Assembly (NCBI GenBank): GCA_016748015.1
Contig: JAAOMT010000543.1
Span: forward strand, 310,001 to 374,000
Source of the DNA: Geosiphon pyriformis
Taxonomy: Eukaryota; Glomeromycota; Glomeromycetes; Archaeosporales; Geosiphonaceae
Length of the DNA: 64,000 bases
Direction of reading: 5' to 3'
Part shown: piece after piece, positions 1 to 12,009 of the stretch
Numbering within the stretch: the stretch's first letter is position 1
Layout: each line of letters begins with the position of its first letter
Notes under the pieces: generated by a model
Databases searched by the model: none
What the model was told of the DNA's origin: nothing
The model's input: only the letters and a program-made list of their open reading frames with translations
Position numbers and translations under genes: made by a program

Positions 1-2789
1 ATAATAGCCTAGGGTGTCTCCAATTGAGTTTCATTTGTTGAAATCTTCATACAGATTTGTAAAAGTGTTTTTTTAAAAAAGTTCAAAAGTTTTTCTTTGA
101 TTATAAGTCTAATTTAATGCTTACCTAAATAAAAATTTGGGTATTATTTTTGAACCATTTTCCCTAAAATTTAAAATGTCAAATTGAAGTAAATATTAAC
201 TTTATTCCTTTTTTTGTTATTAAAATGAAAATTTTGAAGATTAAAAAGCACGAAAAAAAATATTTTATTGAATAAATTCTTTTGAGGTTTTCGTTTATGT
301 CTAAAAAAAATTTAAAAAAAAGTTTCTAGGAAAAAAAAAAAATTAAAACTGACAAGCTTCTCATGTTCTTCAATTCAAAAATAACCAGTTTTCTAACTAG
401 AAATTTTTTTGTAATTTTAATAAAAAAAAAAACATTTAAATTGAAAATAATCAATAACCATTGGACAAAATTTCAAATTTTTTTTTAGATTAATAAATTC
501 AAAAATATATTAATACCCTTTCAATTTATTTAAATCCACCCAATCAATTCATAGTTTAAAGCTCTTCAATGCCTAATTAAAATCATAAGGCAGTAATTAT
601 TAGATACTCAACGGGAAAAGAAGGCCCGAAATGAATATTCTAAATTTTTATTATAGTTTATTTAACTTTTTAACGCAAATGTAATGCAATAACACAATGC
701 CATTTGTCGTATTAACCTGTATCTTAGCCACTTCATCTTTCTGGAATTCCACCATTGGCGTTTCTCAAAACCAATTCATTCATTAATATAAATTCCAGAA
801 ATAATGAATGTGGTAATTTAAAATTTTAGCCAGAAATTTTCTTGATGAATGGGCTAATTTATTTGAAAGATTTATTTCCGCATTTGGTCTAGATTTTCTA
901 ACAAATTTCTGATTCTTTGAATATTTTTTTTTATTTTTTTTTTACTTGAACGAATAAAATGAAATTTTTGTACACTCATTTGTGAAAAGTTAGTAGTACA
1001 ACCAAAAAACTTGATACATCTAGTAAACTTATTGAACCTAACTTTTTTCATATCAAATATTTCTCTCTTTATAAATTTCTATATTTAATTTAAAGGCCTT
1101 AAAATTAAAATTTGGCGGTTGTATAAATGAAGTTGACTGACGCACAATTTTTATGATCCCTAAATAATTTCCCCGCCGAAATTAATTTAATTCAAGTTCA
1201 ATTCATTAATTGATATCAAAGCAGTTCTTTTATTTTACTCCGAAATTATTCTTATTTAGATGCGCGAAATTCGAGGGTGCAGCTTAAAATTTCAATAAAA
1301 GACACCATTTTATTATTTCTGAATATATGTGTATTTTGCTGTGTTTCAACTGCAAAAAAAAAAATAAGAATCGCCTTTTCAAAGGTGACACCCATGTGTA
1401 TTTACAACTTCTATACAAAGTTAACGGAAACTATAGAATTTTTTAAATAGACTTGTAATATCGGGCAACACAAAAAAATATTTTTGATGGCTGATAAATA
1501 AAATCCTTAAAAATATTGCTAAGTCATATTATTCTATCAAACAAGAGACGTTCTAGTTTAAGTTAGAAAACAGAAAAGGCTTTATTCTTAAATCATGTTA
1601 TTAAAATTTCTTGGGGTAAACGCATTATTTCCTTAATAGTGAATTATTTTTTCTTAAATATGTAAAAGTCAATTATCCGATTCATCTTGAGATTTTTATG
1701 TTACATGAAATCTCTGTATTCAAAGAAAAAATAATCATCTACTGAGAAAGTTTTGTTATTGATAACTAATCCAAGCAGTTGCAAAAGAATGATTTTTCAA
1801 AAAAAATGAAATTTTAATTATAATATTTAAACTTTTATTAAACGTAATTAAAGCTTTTACAATCGATAATAAACCTTTTTTTCTTATATATTCCTAAATA
1901 GCACATGATTAAAAATATTTAGTTGGAATTTTCCTTAATAAAATTAAAAATTGTTAAAAATTGTTAAAAAAAAAAAAAAAAAAAATTCAATTATAAATTT
2001 AAAATATTCCCAAGATTTTTAGAAATTTTTTAAGAGTTAAAAAAAAAAAAAAAAAAATATTTTATATGAAAACTGTTTTTTTTTTTTGTTATAGATATAG
2101 AAATTTAATTTAAAATTATTTGTCATTAATTAAATATGTGTAATTATGTAAAAATAATTTTTAAGAAAAAAACAACAACAATAACAACAACAACAACAAC
2201 ACAATAATTTGAAAATTTATTAATATCTATATTGTTATTTTTTTTTTAAAAAAAAAAAAAACTTTTTAAATGGAACAAAAAAATTATTTTTATTTATGGA
2301 TCAAAATTAAATTAATGCATAAATTTAGTTTTAATTTTTAATTTTTACCAATTATTTAAATAAACATGAAATAAAAATTCCATAATTCATAATTCATTTC
2401 AATAAAAAATTTCTTAAAATTATTTATTTGTTTATACAAAATTTATAATTATTATTTTAAAATTATAATTATTATTTTAAAATTATAATAAAATCTTAAA
2501 TTTTCGATATTTTCAAAATTTAGTTTCAAAGCATTTATTAACAATCAAAAAAATATATTAATTAATAAATTCGAACTTTTTATTAAATCTTTTAATCATT
2601 AGTCCAAGTAAAAAAAAAAAAAAAACATCTTTTGCGACTTTTTTAAAATTTAAAATTTTATATGAAAAAATAAATAACCAAATATATCATTTAAAAATTT
2701 TAAATCCAAGTAAACTATGAATAAGCTCAAAGAAATATAGTTTCCCAGTTTTTGATTCTACTGATTAATGATATAATTTGACAATTTTC

Positions 2790-2795
<6 letters not shown>
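1..2795. other. Gene-free A/T-rich DNA
   Basis: I see no coding exon, RNA gene or element in this stretch. It is dominated by A and T runs, increasingly so from about 1900 to 2700, and includes a short (AAC)n tract near 2172-2200 and a duplicated A/T word near 2440-2490. No open frame resembles a protein. Confidence 0.7.

Positions 2796-2865
<70 letters not shown>
2796..2865. repeat. Poly(T) tract, 70 bases
   Basis: An uninterrupted run of 70 T. Read on the minus strand it is a poly(A) run, so it could be the tail of an old retro-inserted sequence, or simple slippage expansion. The apparent open frames over it are poly-Lys and poly-Phe artefacts. Confidence 0.95.
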
Positions 2866-2866
<1 letters not shown>

Positions 2867-3536
2867 AAAATTTCTTCAGGATTCTTATCAAAGTAATGAT
2901 AATCGAATGTTTCAATTACTCTTGCAACACATTTAAAATTAATCACGCAAACAAAATTTATCTTCATGTGTGTCCACACACCACACAGAAGAGAAACTAA
3001 AAATTTGTTGCCTCGAGAAAGCACGTGATTTCTTAGTAAATATAAATTTTGCCAAGCTTTCTTAGATGCAGCTATGAAACTTGTTTGTTGCTTTTTAGGG
3101 GTTGCATTTTGCATTCGTCCCACACTATATTTTCTGGTAAATCTAATTCAGCCCTAAATTATGTAGAAGAGGGTATTTATATCGTTTACTATTATTCTAA
3201 AATAAAATTGGTAAGCGATTATATTTCATTACTAATTGTTTAACAAACATATTAAAATTTATTTTGCTTTTTTAAAGTTAATAAATGGGGACTCGACAAA
3301 TCCCAATAAATTTCTTGGAAAGGAAATAAGTATTCCATGAAAAATTATTCTGGGATTCTGGGACCACATGAATACCTTATCTTGAATTTTTTTTTCGGTC
3401 CTGGGTATTTTCCTGTTTGATAGATTTGATTCCCAATTATCAAATTTTTTACCAGGTTTCAATCTGATCACTTTTAAGTGAACAAACTTTTTTTCATCAA
3501 ATTTTGGCAATATTCTTTGTAAGCCTATTACTACTA
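2866..3536. other. Non-coding spacer, no gene seen
   Basis: This spacer lies between the poly(T) tract and the trinucleotide array. It contains a palindromic CACGTG at about 3022-3027 and short open frames without recognisable protein character. I see nothing else. Confidence 0.6.
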
Positions 3537-3854
<318 letters not shown>

Positions 3855-4143
3855 ATTTATCTTTACCCATTATCAAATAAAGGAAATGTATAGAGAAAAA
3901 ATTTATCTGCTTTGAATTTTCTCAACGTTGACGATCTCAATATTTATATTTGTTTGTGTTAAACGTACAATACTTTATTTGACATCATCCAAACCAAAAA
4001 ATCTCTCTTGACAAATTCTCATTTTTGAAATGCTTTATATCCAACAACAATAACAATATCCCATATTCATAGAAAAAGTATTCAGTTCATTAAAGTGGGA
4101 CATGAACTTTGATCATTTTAAAAGTGGGAACTTTTTCTCTTTA

Positions 4144-4618
4144 NNNNNNNNNNNNNNNNNNNNNNNNNNNNNNNNNNNNNNNNNNNNNNNNNNNNNNNNN
4201 NNNNNNNNNNNNNNNNNNNNNNNNNNNNNNNNNNNNNNNNNNNNNNNNNNNNNNNNNNNNNNNNNNNNNNNNNNNNNNNNNNNNNNNNNNNNNNNNNNNN
4301 NNNNNNNNNNNNNNNNNNNNNNNNNNNNNNNNNNNNNNNNNNNNNNNNNNNNNNNNNNNNNNNNNNNNNNNNNNNNNNNNNNNNNNNNNNNNNNNNNNNN
4401 NNNNNNNNNNNNNNNNNNNNNNNNNNNNNNNNNNNNNNNNNNNNNNNNNNNNNNNNNNNNNNNNNNNNNNNNNNNNNNNNNNNNNNNNNNNNNNNNNNNN
4501 NNNNNNNNNNNNNNNNNNNNNNNNNNNNNNNNNNNNNNNNNNNNNNNNNNNNNNNNNNNNNNNNNNNNNNNNNNNNNNNNNNNNNNNNNNNNNNNNNNNN
4601 NNNNNNNNNNNNNNNNNN
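4144..4618. other. Assembly gap (475 N)
   Basis: A run of undetermined bases between AT-rich flanks. Open frames across it are meaningless. Confidence 1.
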
Positions 4619-4825
4619 GAAAAACTAAAGGGGGTCTAATTTTTCCATAAAATCTTTTGAATTGGGATAATACATTTCAGGATTTAGGTAATCCTAGCAC
4701 TAAAACGTGACTCGACTTCTAAAATCATTTGAAAAAATCATTTTTTTAATTTATTCAAATCCAAATTTTAAAAAAGTTATGAAATACTTATGCTAGTTGA
4801 ACAATAAAAATAGTTTTGGTCATAG

Positions 4826-4826
4826 T

Positions 4827-4906
<80 letters not shown>

Positions 4907-4907
4907 T
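4826..4907. repeat. (TTTC)n microsatellite
   Basis: About twenty tandem TTTC units. It is the first of two large TTTC arrays in the window; the other lies near 20974-21085. Confidence 0.95.
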
Positions 4908-7900
4908 TATAGATAAAAATAAATAACCATTTTATACATTCAACTTTTTTGACTAGAAATTAAATCAAGCAAACTAATGATGTACAAAAACTTTATTAAA
5001 TTTTTCCTTTAACTCATCTATATCAAAAAGCAGTCTTATTACAAAGTAAAACCGTAGCTAATATTCTGAACCTAAATGTGACCTAAATAAAAAGAAAAAT
5101 AATTTTCTTTAAAAAAACTCGATCTTTGAAAAAAACAAAAATGGAAAAGACCATTGTTCTTGAGAATAACTTAAATCCTTTTGATTTAAAAACTCTAAAT
5201 AATTTATTGATCAATAGTAAAACTAATAATTAGCAATTAAAATCTAAATCTCCCATAGGGCTTTCAAAAAAGCTCTGAATTCGTTATTAGATTATTGGAT
5301 CTTTTTGATAATTAGTTGGGAAGGGAGGGGGGGTTTTTTCTAAAATCTTGAGCAATAGCAATCGAACCAAAATAATGTTTCTTGAAAAGTAACAATCTTT
5401 CATTATCTATTTTTTTTATTAAATGATTATAAATTCGAAAACTTAACCATTTATTTATCGACCTGTGAATTCACGCAAATTTTAATAGCTTAATAAGATG
5501 AATAAAGAAAAGGGCATATTATATTCTGATTTTGTACGTAAAAAAAAAGCCTGATTTTCTATTTTATTCTTTAATGGGTTGTACAGTAGATGTATAATAA
5601 TGATCAAAGCATATTCATACAGAGCAAATAGATGAATTCTAAAAGTTTTTTTTAGACTAATCATCTTATATCTGAGTTGTATATCTCCAAACAAGGCTAA
5701 TTCAATTATTTCTTTCAAGCTTGGAATCATTTCCGATTAATTTCCCACTCAAAAATTTAATAATTGGAAAAACAGAAAATTTAAAAACTTGATTAAACTA
5801 CTTTAATGTATAATATATGATTGCTTAAAACTTTAGGATCTCGTTTGATCCGAAACATTTTAGAAAAAGCATGAGTAATCAGGCAAAGACTATTTCTCAC
5901 GAATCCATTGTCATTTTTAACGATTCTCAAATGATGAGCTAAAAAGAAAAGTCTTTTCCCAATTAGAAAATAGCTAACTGAAGAAACTAGAATTTGGGAA
6001 ACACCTTAAAAATTTTTACACATATGAAGACTAAGTCATTAATTTATTGATTAACCTGTTTTAGCTAGAGTTGATCTTTCAATCCAAAAATAGATTATTG
6101 CAAAAGAATCAATATTTTACTTCTATTGTTGAAATCCTTTTTTACAAAGTTCTCTGTCAGCTTTTCTGGCTCTTTGGGAACGTGAAATTTTTTAAATAAA
6201 AGTACAAAGAGACACTAATTTTCGAAACATTTTTTTCGTATCAAGGGAAAAATAGTAAATCTTAAAAAAAAAAATCCTTTTTTTCAACAAAGCAAAATCG
6301 AGATTGAATCCTCACACACTTTCCCAAATTAAGTACATAGAAAATGTATTATCAAATATTTCTGTTGGATCAATCTTTTAGAATTCTTTAAGAGTTTTAT
6401 TTTCAACGTGGAATGGTGTGCCTTGGATTTTTAAAGAATTTTAATTGGTATTTGCGTTACAGTTATCAGAATTTTTTTTTTTTCAGATTCGTAACCAAAA
6501 AAAATTACATAATCTTCTTTAATTTAGTATCACATTATCACCAATCATTGATTCATTGATTCATTGATTAATTTTATTGAAACTTGCACAATAGACAACT
6601 TTCAAGAGATTTCAAAAGATTCTAATCTAAAAATATAGATAAAAAATCATTTACGTTAAACAAAAAATAGGAGGTCAGTGGTTGAAAGAGAAATTATATC
6701 TTAATCAAATTTTTATTGCACAAAAATGATTACGCGAGTTTTAAACCCAGAGTAAAAGATGAAAAATTCTCAAAAGTATAAATTTGTAAACAAACGGACA
6801 CAGACCACCTTTCCACTTGTTACTACTGTTTGTTCACTGCTGGTTCGATCGTATTCCGAGAAAGAGCTAATCAACCCTGTATCCAAATTGGATGTCACCA
6901 TTTCGTAATTATTAAATTTTCCATGAGGTGAATTTGATAATGATGATCCAGAATTTTGGCTGACATATTTTTGAATACATGTAACTCGTCAGCTCAATGA
7001 GAATTACTGAATTCATGGGTCAAATCTGGGGCAGAACCGTGCGCGTTAAAAAATTAAATTTTTTTTTTTTACAAGGAAAAAATATTTCTGATCTGTGCGT
7101 GATAAATCTACAATCTCCTCTTATCTTTCATAAAACGTTGTAACTTTTAAGTGACACATGCAAAAGATGCATAAGCACCTCGGAATAACTAGCTCCTATC
7201 GGTATTTTCCAAGGTTTCGTATGATTACATCAATAATGGATTGATTTTTATTTTAATTTTATGAGAAATATTCTCCTGCAATACTTTTCTATTTGAAATT
7301 ATTATTGGGAACTAGTAAAATTGTCTATCTTTATATCCACCTATCTATTTATCTATTTATCTATATATCAATCTATCAATCTATCAATCTATCTATCTGT
7401 CTATCTATCTATCTTGCTGAATCAAAGAATTATAAAGCTTCACAAATTTGTTTTGAATCATGATCCCTCAGAGCTATAGAAGGAAATATATCGAAATTTT
7501 TGTATTATATAAGCATTGACCATTTATTTTTGCCAAATTAAGTTACAAAGATTGAGCGTTAAACACCGAGAATCGAGATTATAAAAATGGCTTTGTCAGC
7601 CGTAGTAATTTATTAAATGTGTGGTCTAGGTCTAGAATTAGAATGGAATGGATCATTTTTCATGAAAACTTGTTATTAATCATGCAAAAAATTGATTCAA
7701 TAAATACCAATAATTTTGATATTTGAATGGATTCAAAAAGTAATTTGATAAGCAACTCGTTAAAATATTTCTTTTCAACATATTATATTAGCAATTGTTA
7801 CATAAATGCTAACATAAATTAAAGGAGAACATGAACCGCATGAAATGAGAACAGTTGCAGCTTTTTCCTTTTTATTGTAACCTAAAATCAAAACTGAAAA

Positions 7901-8564
7901 AAAAAGGGTACCGTCCTCTCTTTGAAAGACCCTAAACTTTAAACTAATACTCTATTTTTCCAATTAAAATATAAATCTATTGTTAATTTTAAGTAAATAA
8001 CGGGATTTTTTTTAACCTACATTATTAAAGGTGTTAAGTTTATTGAAAAAAAAAACCTAGTTAAATACCCGCCTATTATTAAATTTATAAACTAATTATA
8101 AACTTGGTGACGCTGCTTCTACTTCTTCCCGCCAGATGATTATGTTATCTCTTTCGAATGCTATTTCAAAAATTAATTTCAGTACGGTCGATCTGGGGGA
8201 TAATATATATATTCAGGAAATGCAATCAATAAAAATGATTCAAATTACTTGCTTTCGGCCGTACACCAAAAAAATGTTTATAATATGGCGCTTCTAGCGT
8301 CATGATTGGTTGGACGATCGGGACCCAGTAGAGAACTAGGCCTATAACTTATTTAGACAAAGAGGGGTAATGAATAATGTTTTGCATTGGGGTTACGAAA
8401 AAAACTATTAAAAATTATAGATTATGACTTGCAGCATCTAATTGCCTTTCACTTTAACTTGCTTGTTTACTTTAAACAATCGAAGTTAAATATAATAATG
8501 AAAATTATCCCCTAAAAAATCTCGAATTCGTTTGAATTAAAGCAAAATTAAGGATATTTACCCA
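4908..8564. other. Gene-free intergenic DNA
   Basis: No coding region or RNA gene is supported. Base composition is somewhat less extreme than at the left edge, and stretches such as 6780-7180 and 8100-8350 contain more G and C, but I could not build a spliced frame with protein character on either strand. A degenerate TATC array lies inside. Confidence 0.55.
7340..7414. repeat. Degenerate (TATC)n microsatellite
   Basis: Tandem CTAT/ATCT units with substitutions (TATT, AATC and TGTC variants), so an older array than the pure ones nearby. Confidence 0.85.
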
Positions 8565-8565
8565 T

Positions 8566-8567
8566 TA

Positions 8568-8629
<62 letters not shown>

Positions 8630-8630
8630 G
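8566..8630. repeat. (ATT)n microsatellite
   Basis: About 21 tandem ATT units, ending in a TAG variant. It lies about 450 bases upstream of the Ecl1-like gene that starts at 9082. Confidence 0.95.
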
Positions 8631-8631
8631 T

Positions 8632-9081
8632 ATTGGACCACTATCATGGAGATAATGAATGACCTGGGAATCATCTCGACATTTAGAACAAAGACAATAA
8701 TATAAGTCAAACACTTATAATATCTGTTATATTGTATGAAAATCTTCAAATATCAATGTGATTACTCAAAATGCGTTTTTTTTTCCAAATCTGTCAAATA
8801 AGACAAGTTTAAATTAAAAAAAAACCAGGAAACAGGAAACAACCCACAATTAAAATAAAAAATTGACGAGAAAAAGATATATATTTAAAATTTTTTTAAT
8901 TATCTAATTCCTAATGATATCATATTTAGTGATCCTAGTTTTATGTACTACAGATAAATTCAATAAATAGGCGAGCTTTTTCTGTTCAAACTCTCCAACA
9001 TAAACATCATCATTATTATTATTACTATCTTCTTCTTTATTATTATCATCATCATCATCATCATCATCATCAAACATCATC
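8632..9081 (+). promoter_or_regulatory. Upstream region and 5' leader of the 9082 gene
   Basis: This is the likely promoter and 5' untranslated leader. An A/T motif GATATATATTTAAAA lies near 8876-8890. Just before the start codon is an ATT/ATC-rich leader with a pure (ATC)n tract at about 9047-9072. That tract would be transcribed as 5' UTR and leads directly into the ATG at 9082. Promoter assignment is by position only. Confidence 0.4.
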
Positions 9082-9609
9082 ATGAACTGCGATTGGTGTA
9101 TTTGTGGCTGTGGCCAACAAATATTTGATAATGATTCTGTTTACTCCTCTTCAGAATGTGAATTAAATGAATTAAGGTCTTCTTCCTTGAGGAATTCCAT
9201 AAACGATTCACCACCAGCTTCTACAAAAAAGAATTATCGATTTTCAGTTGCAATCTCAACATCAACCTCATTCTCTGATAATACTGACCATCATCGTGAT
9301 TCATATCGACACTCAAACATGATCTCACCATCATCTTCGACCACTTCTTCTTATACCGAATCAGTGCCTTCATCCTCTTTCGGTAGCATCAGTTCTCTCG
9401 ACCGACAAAATCAGTTCCCCTTAGGTCATCAACGTGAACAAAGTCGAAATGAATATTTCTATAATAACATGTTCGATCAATATAATGAATATTATTCCAA
9501 CAGTGTTCCGATCAAAATCCCAAGATCAGAATCACGCTGCGTTCATAACGACGAACCACTGGAAATCAATAAAGGCACCTTCGGTGAAGACAAATTCCAG
9601 CTCCCGTAG
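9082..9609 (+). CDS. Ecl1-like (lifespan regulatory factor family) small protein
   Basis: Single-exon, 175-residue protein. Its N-terminus, MNCDWCICGCGQQ, matches the start typical of the fungal Ecl1 / lifespan regulatory factor family (a Met-Asp-x-Asp-Trp-Cys-Ile-like start, then a CxxC-type zinc motif). Ecl1 of fission yeast extends chronological lifespan and responds to nutrient starvation; function here is inferred from that resemblance. The second metal-ligand pair, normally YCSxxC, reads YSSSEC (residues 21-26), so one cysteine is replaced by serine, while an extra Cys is present at residue 8. The middle is Ser/Thr/Asn-rich and probably disordered. The C-terminal segment (PIKIPRSES, then NKGTFGEDKFQLP) is shared with the protein at 61310-61765, marking the two as paralogs. 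The start is the first ATG after an (ATC)n leader. Confidence 0.78.
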   Translation: MNCDWCICGCGQQIFDNDSVYSSSECELNELRSSSLRNSINDSPPASTKKNYRFSVAISTSTSFSDNTDHHRDSYRHSNMISPSSSTTSSYTESVPSSSFGSISSLDRQNQFPLGHQREQSRNEYFYNNMFDQYNEYYSNSVPIKIPRSESRCVHNDEPLEINKGTFGEDKFQLP

Positions 9610-11349
9610 TCTTAAACTCGACTCCATTTTTTTCTTGAAGGAAAAAAAATTACTGGAAAAGAGAGAAATTTTCTAAGACATGCAACAAACATGATAAACT
9701 TTTCTTTTAATTTTCAATTAAACCTTTTTTTCGCACAAGGCACACACCAATTCTTTTAAGTTTGAAACTTTATGAATTTCCCTGCGTATTTATCCTTTTT
9801 AAAATATGTTACTTGTACAAATTACCAAAAGCGCGCCGCATCTTTTAAAAAAAAAAAATCCAAAAAAATCTTTTCGAAACACACCTTCAAATGAGAAACA
9901 CACACACACATAATATAATGACAGATGAAACACACACACACACACACACATACATACTCTGAAAATCTTTTCGCTTAAAAGCGAAAATTAACAATTGAAA
10001 CTTCTTTAAAGTTAAAATTTCATAAATTATGCCTTTAAAAAAATGGTGTGTCCAATGTGCAAAATTCCTTTACTTATTAAGTGCCCTAAATATACTTTCG
10101 AAATTTTTATTTTCTCTTTTACCTATATACATATGAAATGTACTATTGTACCATCTCACTTGCGACAAAATCTTTACCAAAGTCTTCGTTTTCTTTTCTT
10201 GAGTGTCCTTCTCCCCGACCTCAAACCTGTAATTATGTATTTCTCTTTTCCTATCCTTTCATCAACATCCGTCTATCTTTGTATTATACAACCTTCGAAA
10301 TCTTTTCCATATCCTATCCGTACTATTTTTCCTTCGCTTCCACTCTTTGTAATATACCCCTATCTCCTTTTCCCTACCACCAGAATATCCCTCATTAATT
10401 GGGGACAAAATAAACCCAATAAATGGTGGGGCTTTCCTTTTACGTTAACATACACAATATAAATATATATATATATATTAAATCAGTGTAAATTTATAAG
10501 TGCCTTTTCTTTTGTCAACATTTTGCAACAACGACGACGACTACGACGATGACAAGAACAACTGCTACTATTACTATTTAGTTTTTTTTCTCCATATTTT
10601 TTTCCCTTAATATCTCAAATCTCGTTTTTATTTTCTCATCTATTTTTTTATATTTAGAAAAAAAAAAATGACGACCAAAAAAAGTTTGAAAACTAATTGT
10701 CACATAAAATTTAGTGCCCATTTTTAGAAAGATTTAGCTGTAGTTTTTTTTTCGTGAGTTTTTTATCCATTTTTTTCCACCTGATTGTTTGCCAAGTGGT
10801 CAGTGTGTCCGAAAGTGAATTCAAAATGTCACCCTTTCTTCAGCTTTTTCGTTTTTTCTTTAGACCAATTTTCTTTTGCCAAGTGCCCTTGTGAATATCA
10901 ATCAATCATTGTACACGCGAATAAAAAAATTAGAAAAATATTGTTTCGGAGCGAACGAAGCAATAATTTTCGAAAAATTTAATCAGGTCTTTTCAAGTGA
11001 TTTTTTCAAATGTGAATCGCTTAAATTTTTGTCAAAAATATATAATTCACATGAATTATTTAGTAATTTAAAGGCTTGAAGATGTGCTCCTCGAATGTTC
11101 ACATTCCCAATAAAATATTTTGGGCATCATCAATATTATAAAAATTATTGATTGTTTCAGGCTCTTTTGATTTAGAACTTCATAGCTAAAGGTCTAAAAT
11201 AACTATTTTATTGATATTTTAGATGTGGTAAATAAATTAAACCTTTGAAAATTCATAGATTTCAAGATTAATTTAAACAACGCACGCTTAGACTCTCCAT
11301 GAATAATTACACCACCCATCCAAATGTTAGCATCCGACTATTATTATTT
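9610..11349. other. Convergent intergenic region, low complexity
   Basis: This is the space between two convergent genes. It contains (CA)n tracts at about 9899-9911 and 9930-9950, an (AT)n tract near 10463-10478 and a CGA/ACG-rich patch near 10529-10552. A pyrimidine-rich stretch at 10040-10460 has open frames on the plus strand, but their Phe/Ser/Pro/Leu composition reflects the T/C bias and not a protein family. It probably holds 3' untranslated sequence of both neighbours. Confidence 0.5.
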
Positions 11350-12009
11350 TTAAATCTGCTTCTTGAAAGTTTTCTTTCCCGTAAAGATATCTACATAATC
11401 AGGTCGCTCGTCATCACCTTTTTTCCCACCTTTTTTACTTTTTCCTTTTTTCCCACTATTTTTTGTCTTTGTCTTTACCTTCTTGATACCCTCTTCAGTA
11501 TCCATCTTCTCTGTACTAACAGCGCTCGACTTTAGGATCGATTTTAAAATTTCATCCCGATGATTCTTAATCGCCAATGAGAGGGAGGAATTTTTATGAG
11601 CAGTGAATTTTGTAATTTTAGCAGAAGAATTCTTTATTGAGATGGGAATTTTTGGCGTAGGTTTTACGATAGAAGATGAAGATGAAGTTGTGGTAGAGAT
11701 ATTTGGAAGTTGAGCTTTCAATGGTGTGGAGTTGTCATCATCGATTGAAGATGAAAAATTCTTTGAAGCTGACAATGCCTCTGACGTTAGCGCTTGGATC
11801 TTTCTTTCTTTCTTTGTCTTTTTTTAAGATATGATCAAAAGAGCAGTGAAATTTGCAATAAGCAGCCGTAATGCCAAGAAAATAATTAAATGATGAACTT
11901 GTTTATTTCTGTTACCCCGATAAATTTTGTGATTTTTTTTTTTTTTGGCTTTTTAATGAGATATTATTAATCTTACCAAGCGCTTATAAAATTTAGCAGA
12001 TTTCCCCAT
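11350..12009 (-). CDS. Small Lys-rich basic protein, two exons, function unknown
   Basis: Reconstructed from two exons. Exon 1 (12009-11977) encodes MGKSAKFYKRL and ends at a CGCTTG|GTAAG donor. A 159-base intron follows. Exon 2 (11817-11350) resumes in frame with TKKERKIQALTSEAL and runs to the stop, for 166 residues in total. An alternative acceptor six bases downstream would also keep frame. The protein is basic at both ends: the N-terminus, and a Lys/Gly-rich block (GKKGKSKKGGKKG) before the C-terminus ERPDYVDIFTGKKTFKKQI. A Ser/Thr-rich middle follows the N-terminal helix-like segment. This suggests a nuclear or nucleolar, nucleic-acid-associated protein, but I do not recognise the family. 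It converges on the Ecl1-like gene at 9082. Confidence 0.72.

Noticed and set aside
2727-3123. Open frames with long Lys or Phe runs
   Set aside because: Produced by the 70-base poly(T) tract; the flanking residues show no family.
4102-4650. Open frames across the first N gap
   Set aside because: Undetermined bases only; nothing can be inferred. The same applies to 17278-17628.
10043-10462. 139-codon plus-strand frame downstream of the Ecl1-like gene
   Set aside because: Composition follows a T/C-rich stretch, overlapping frames are also open, and no motif or start context is convincing.
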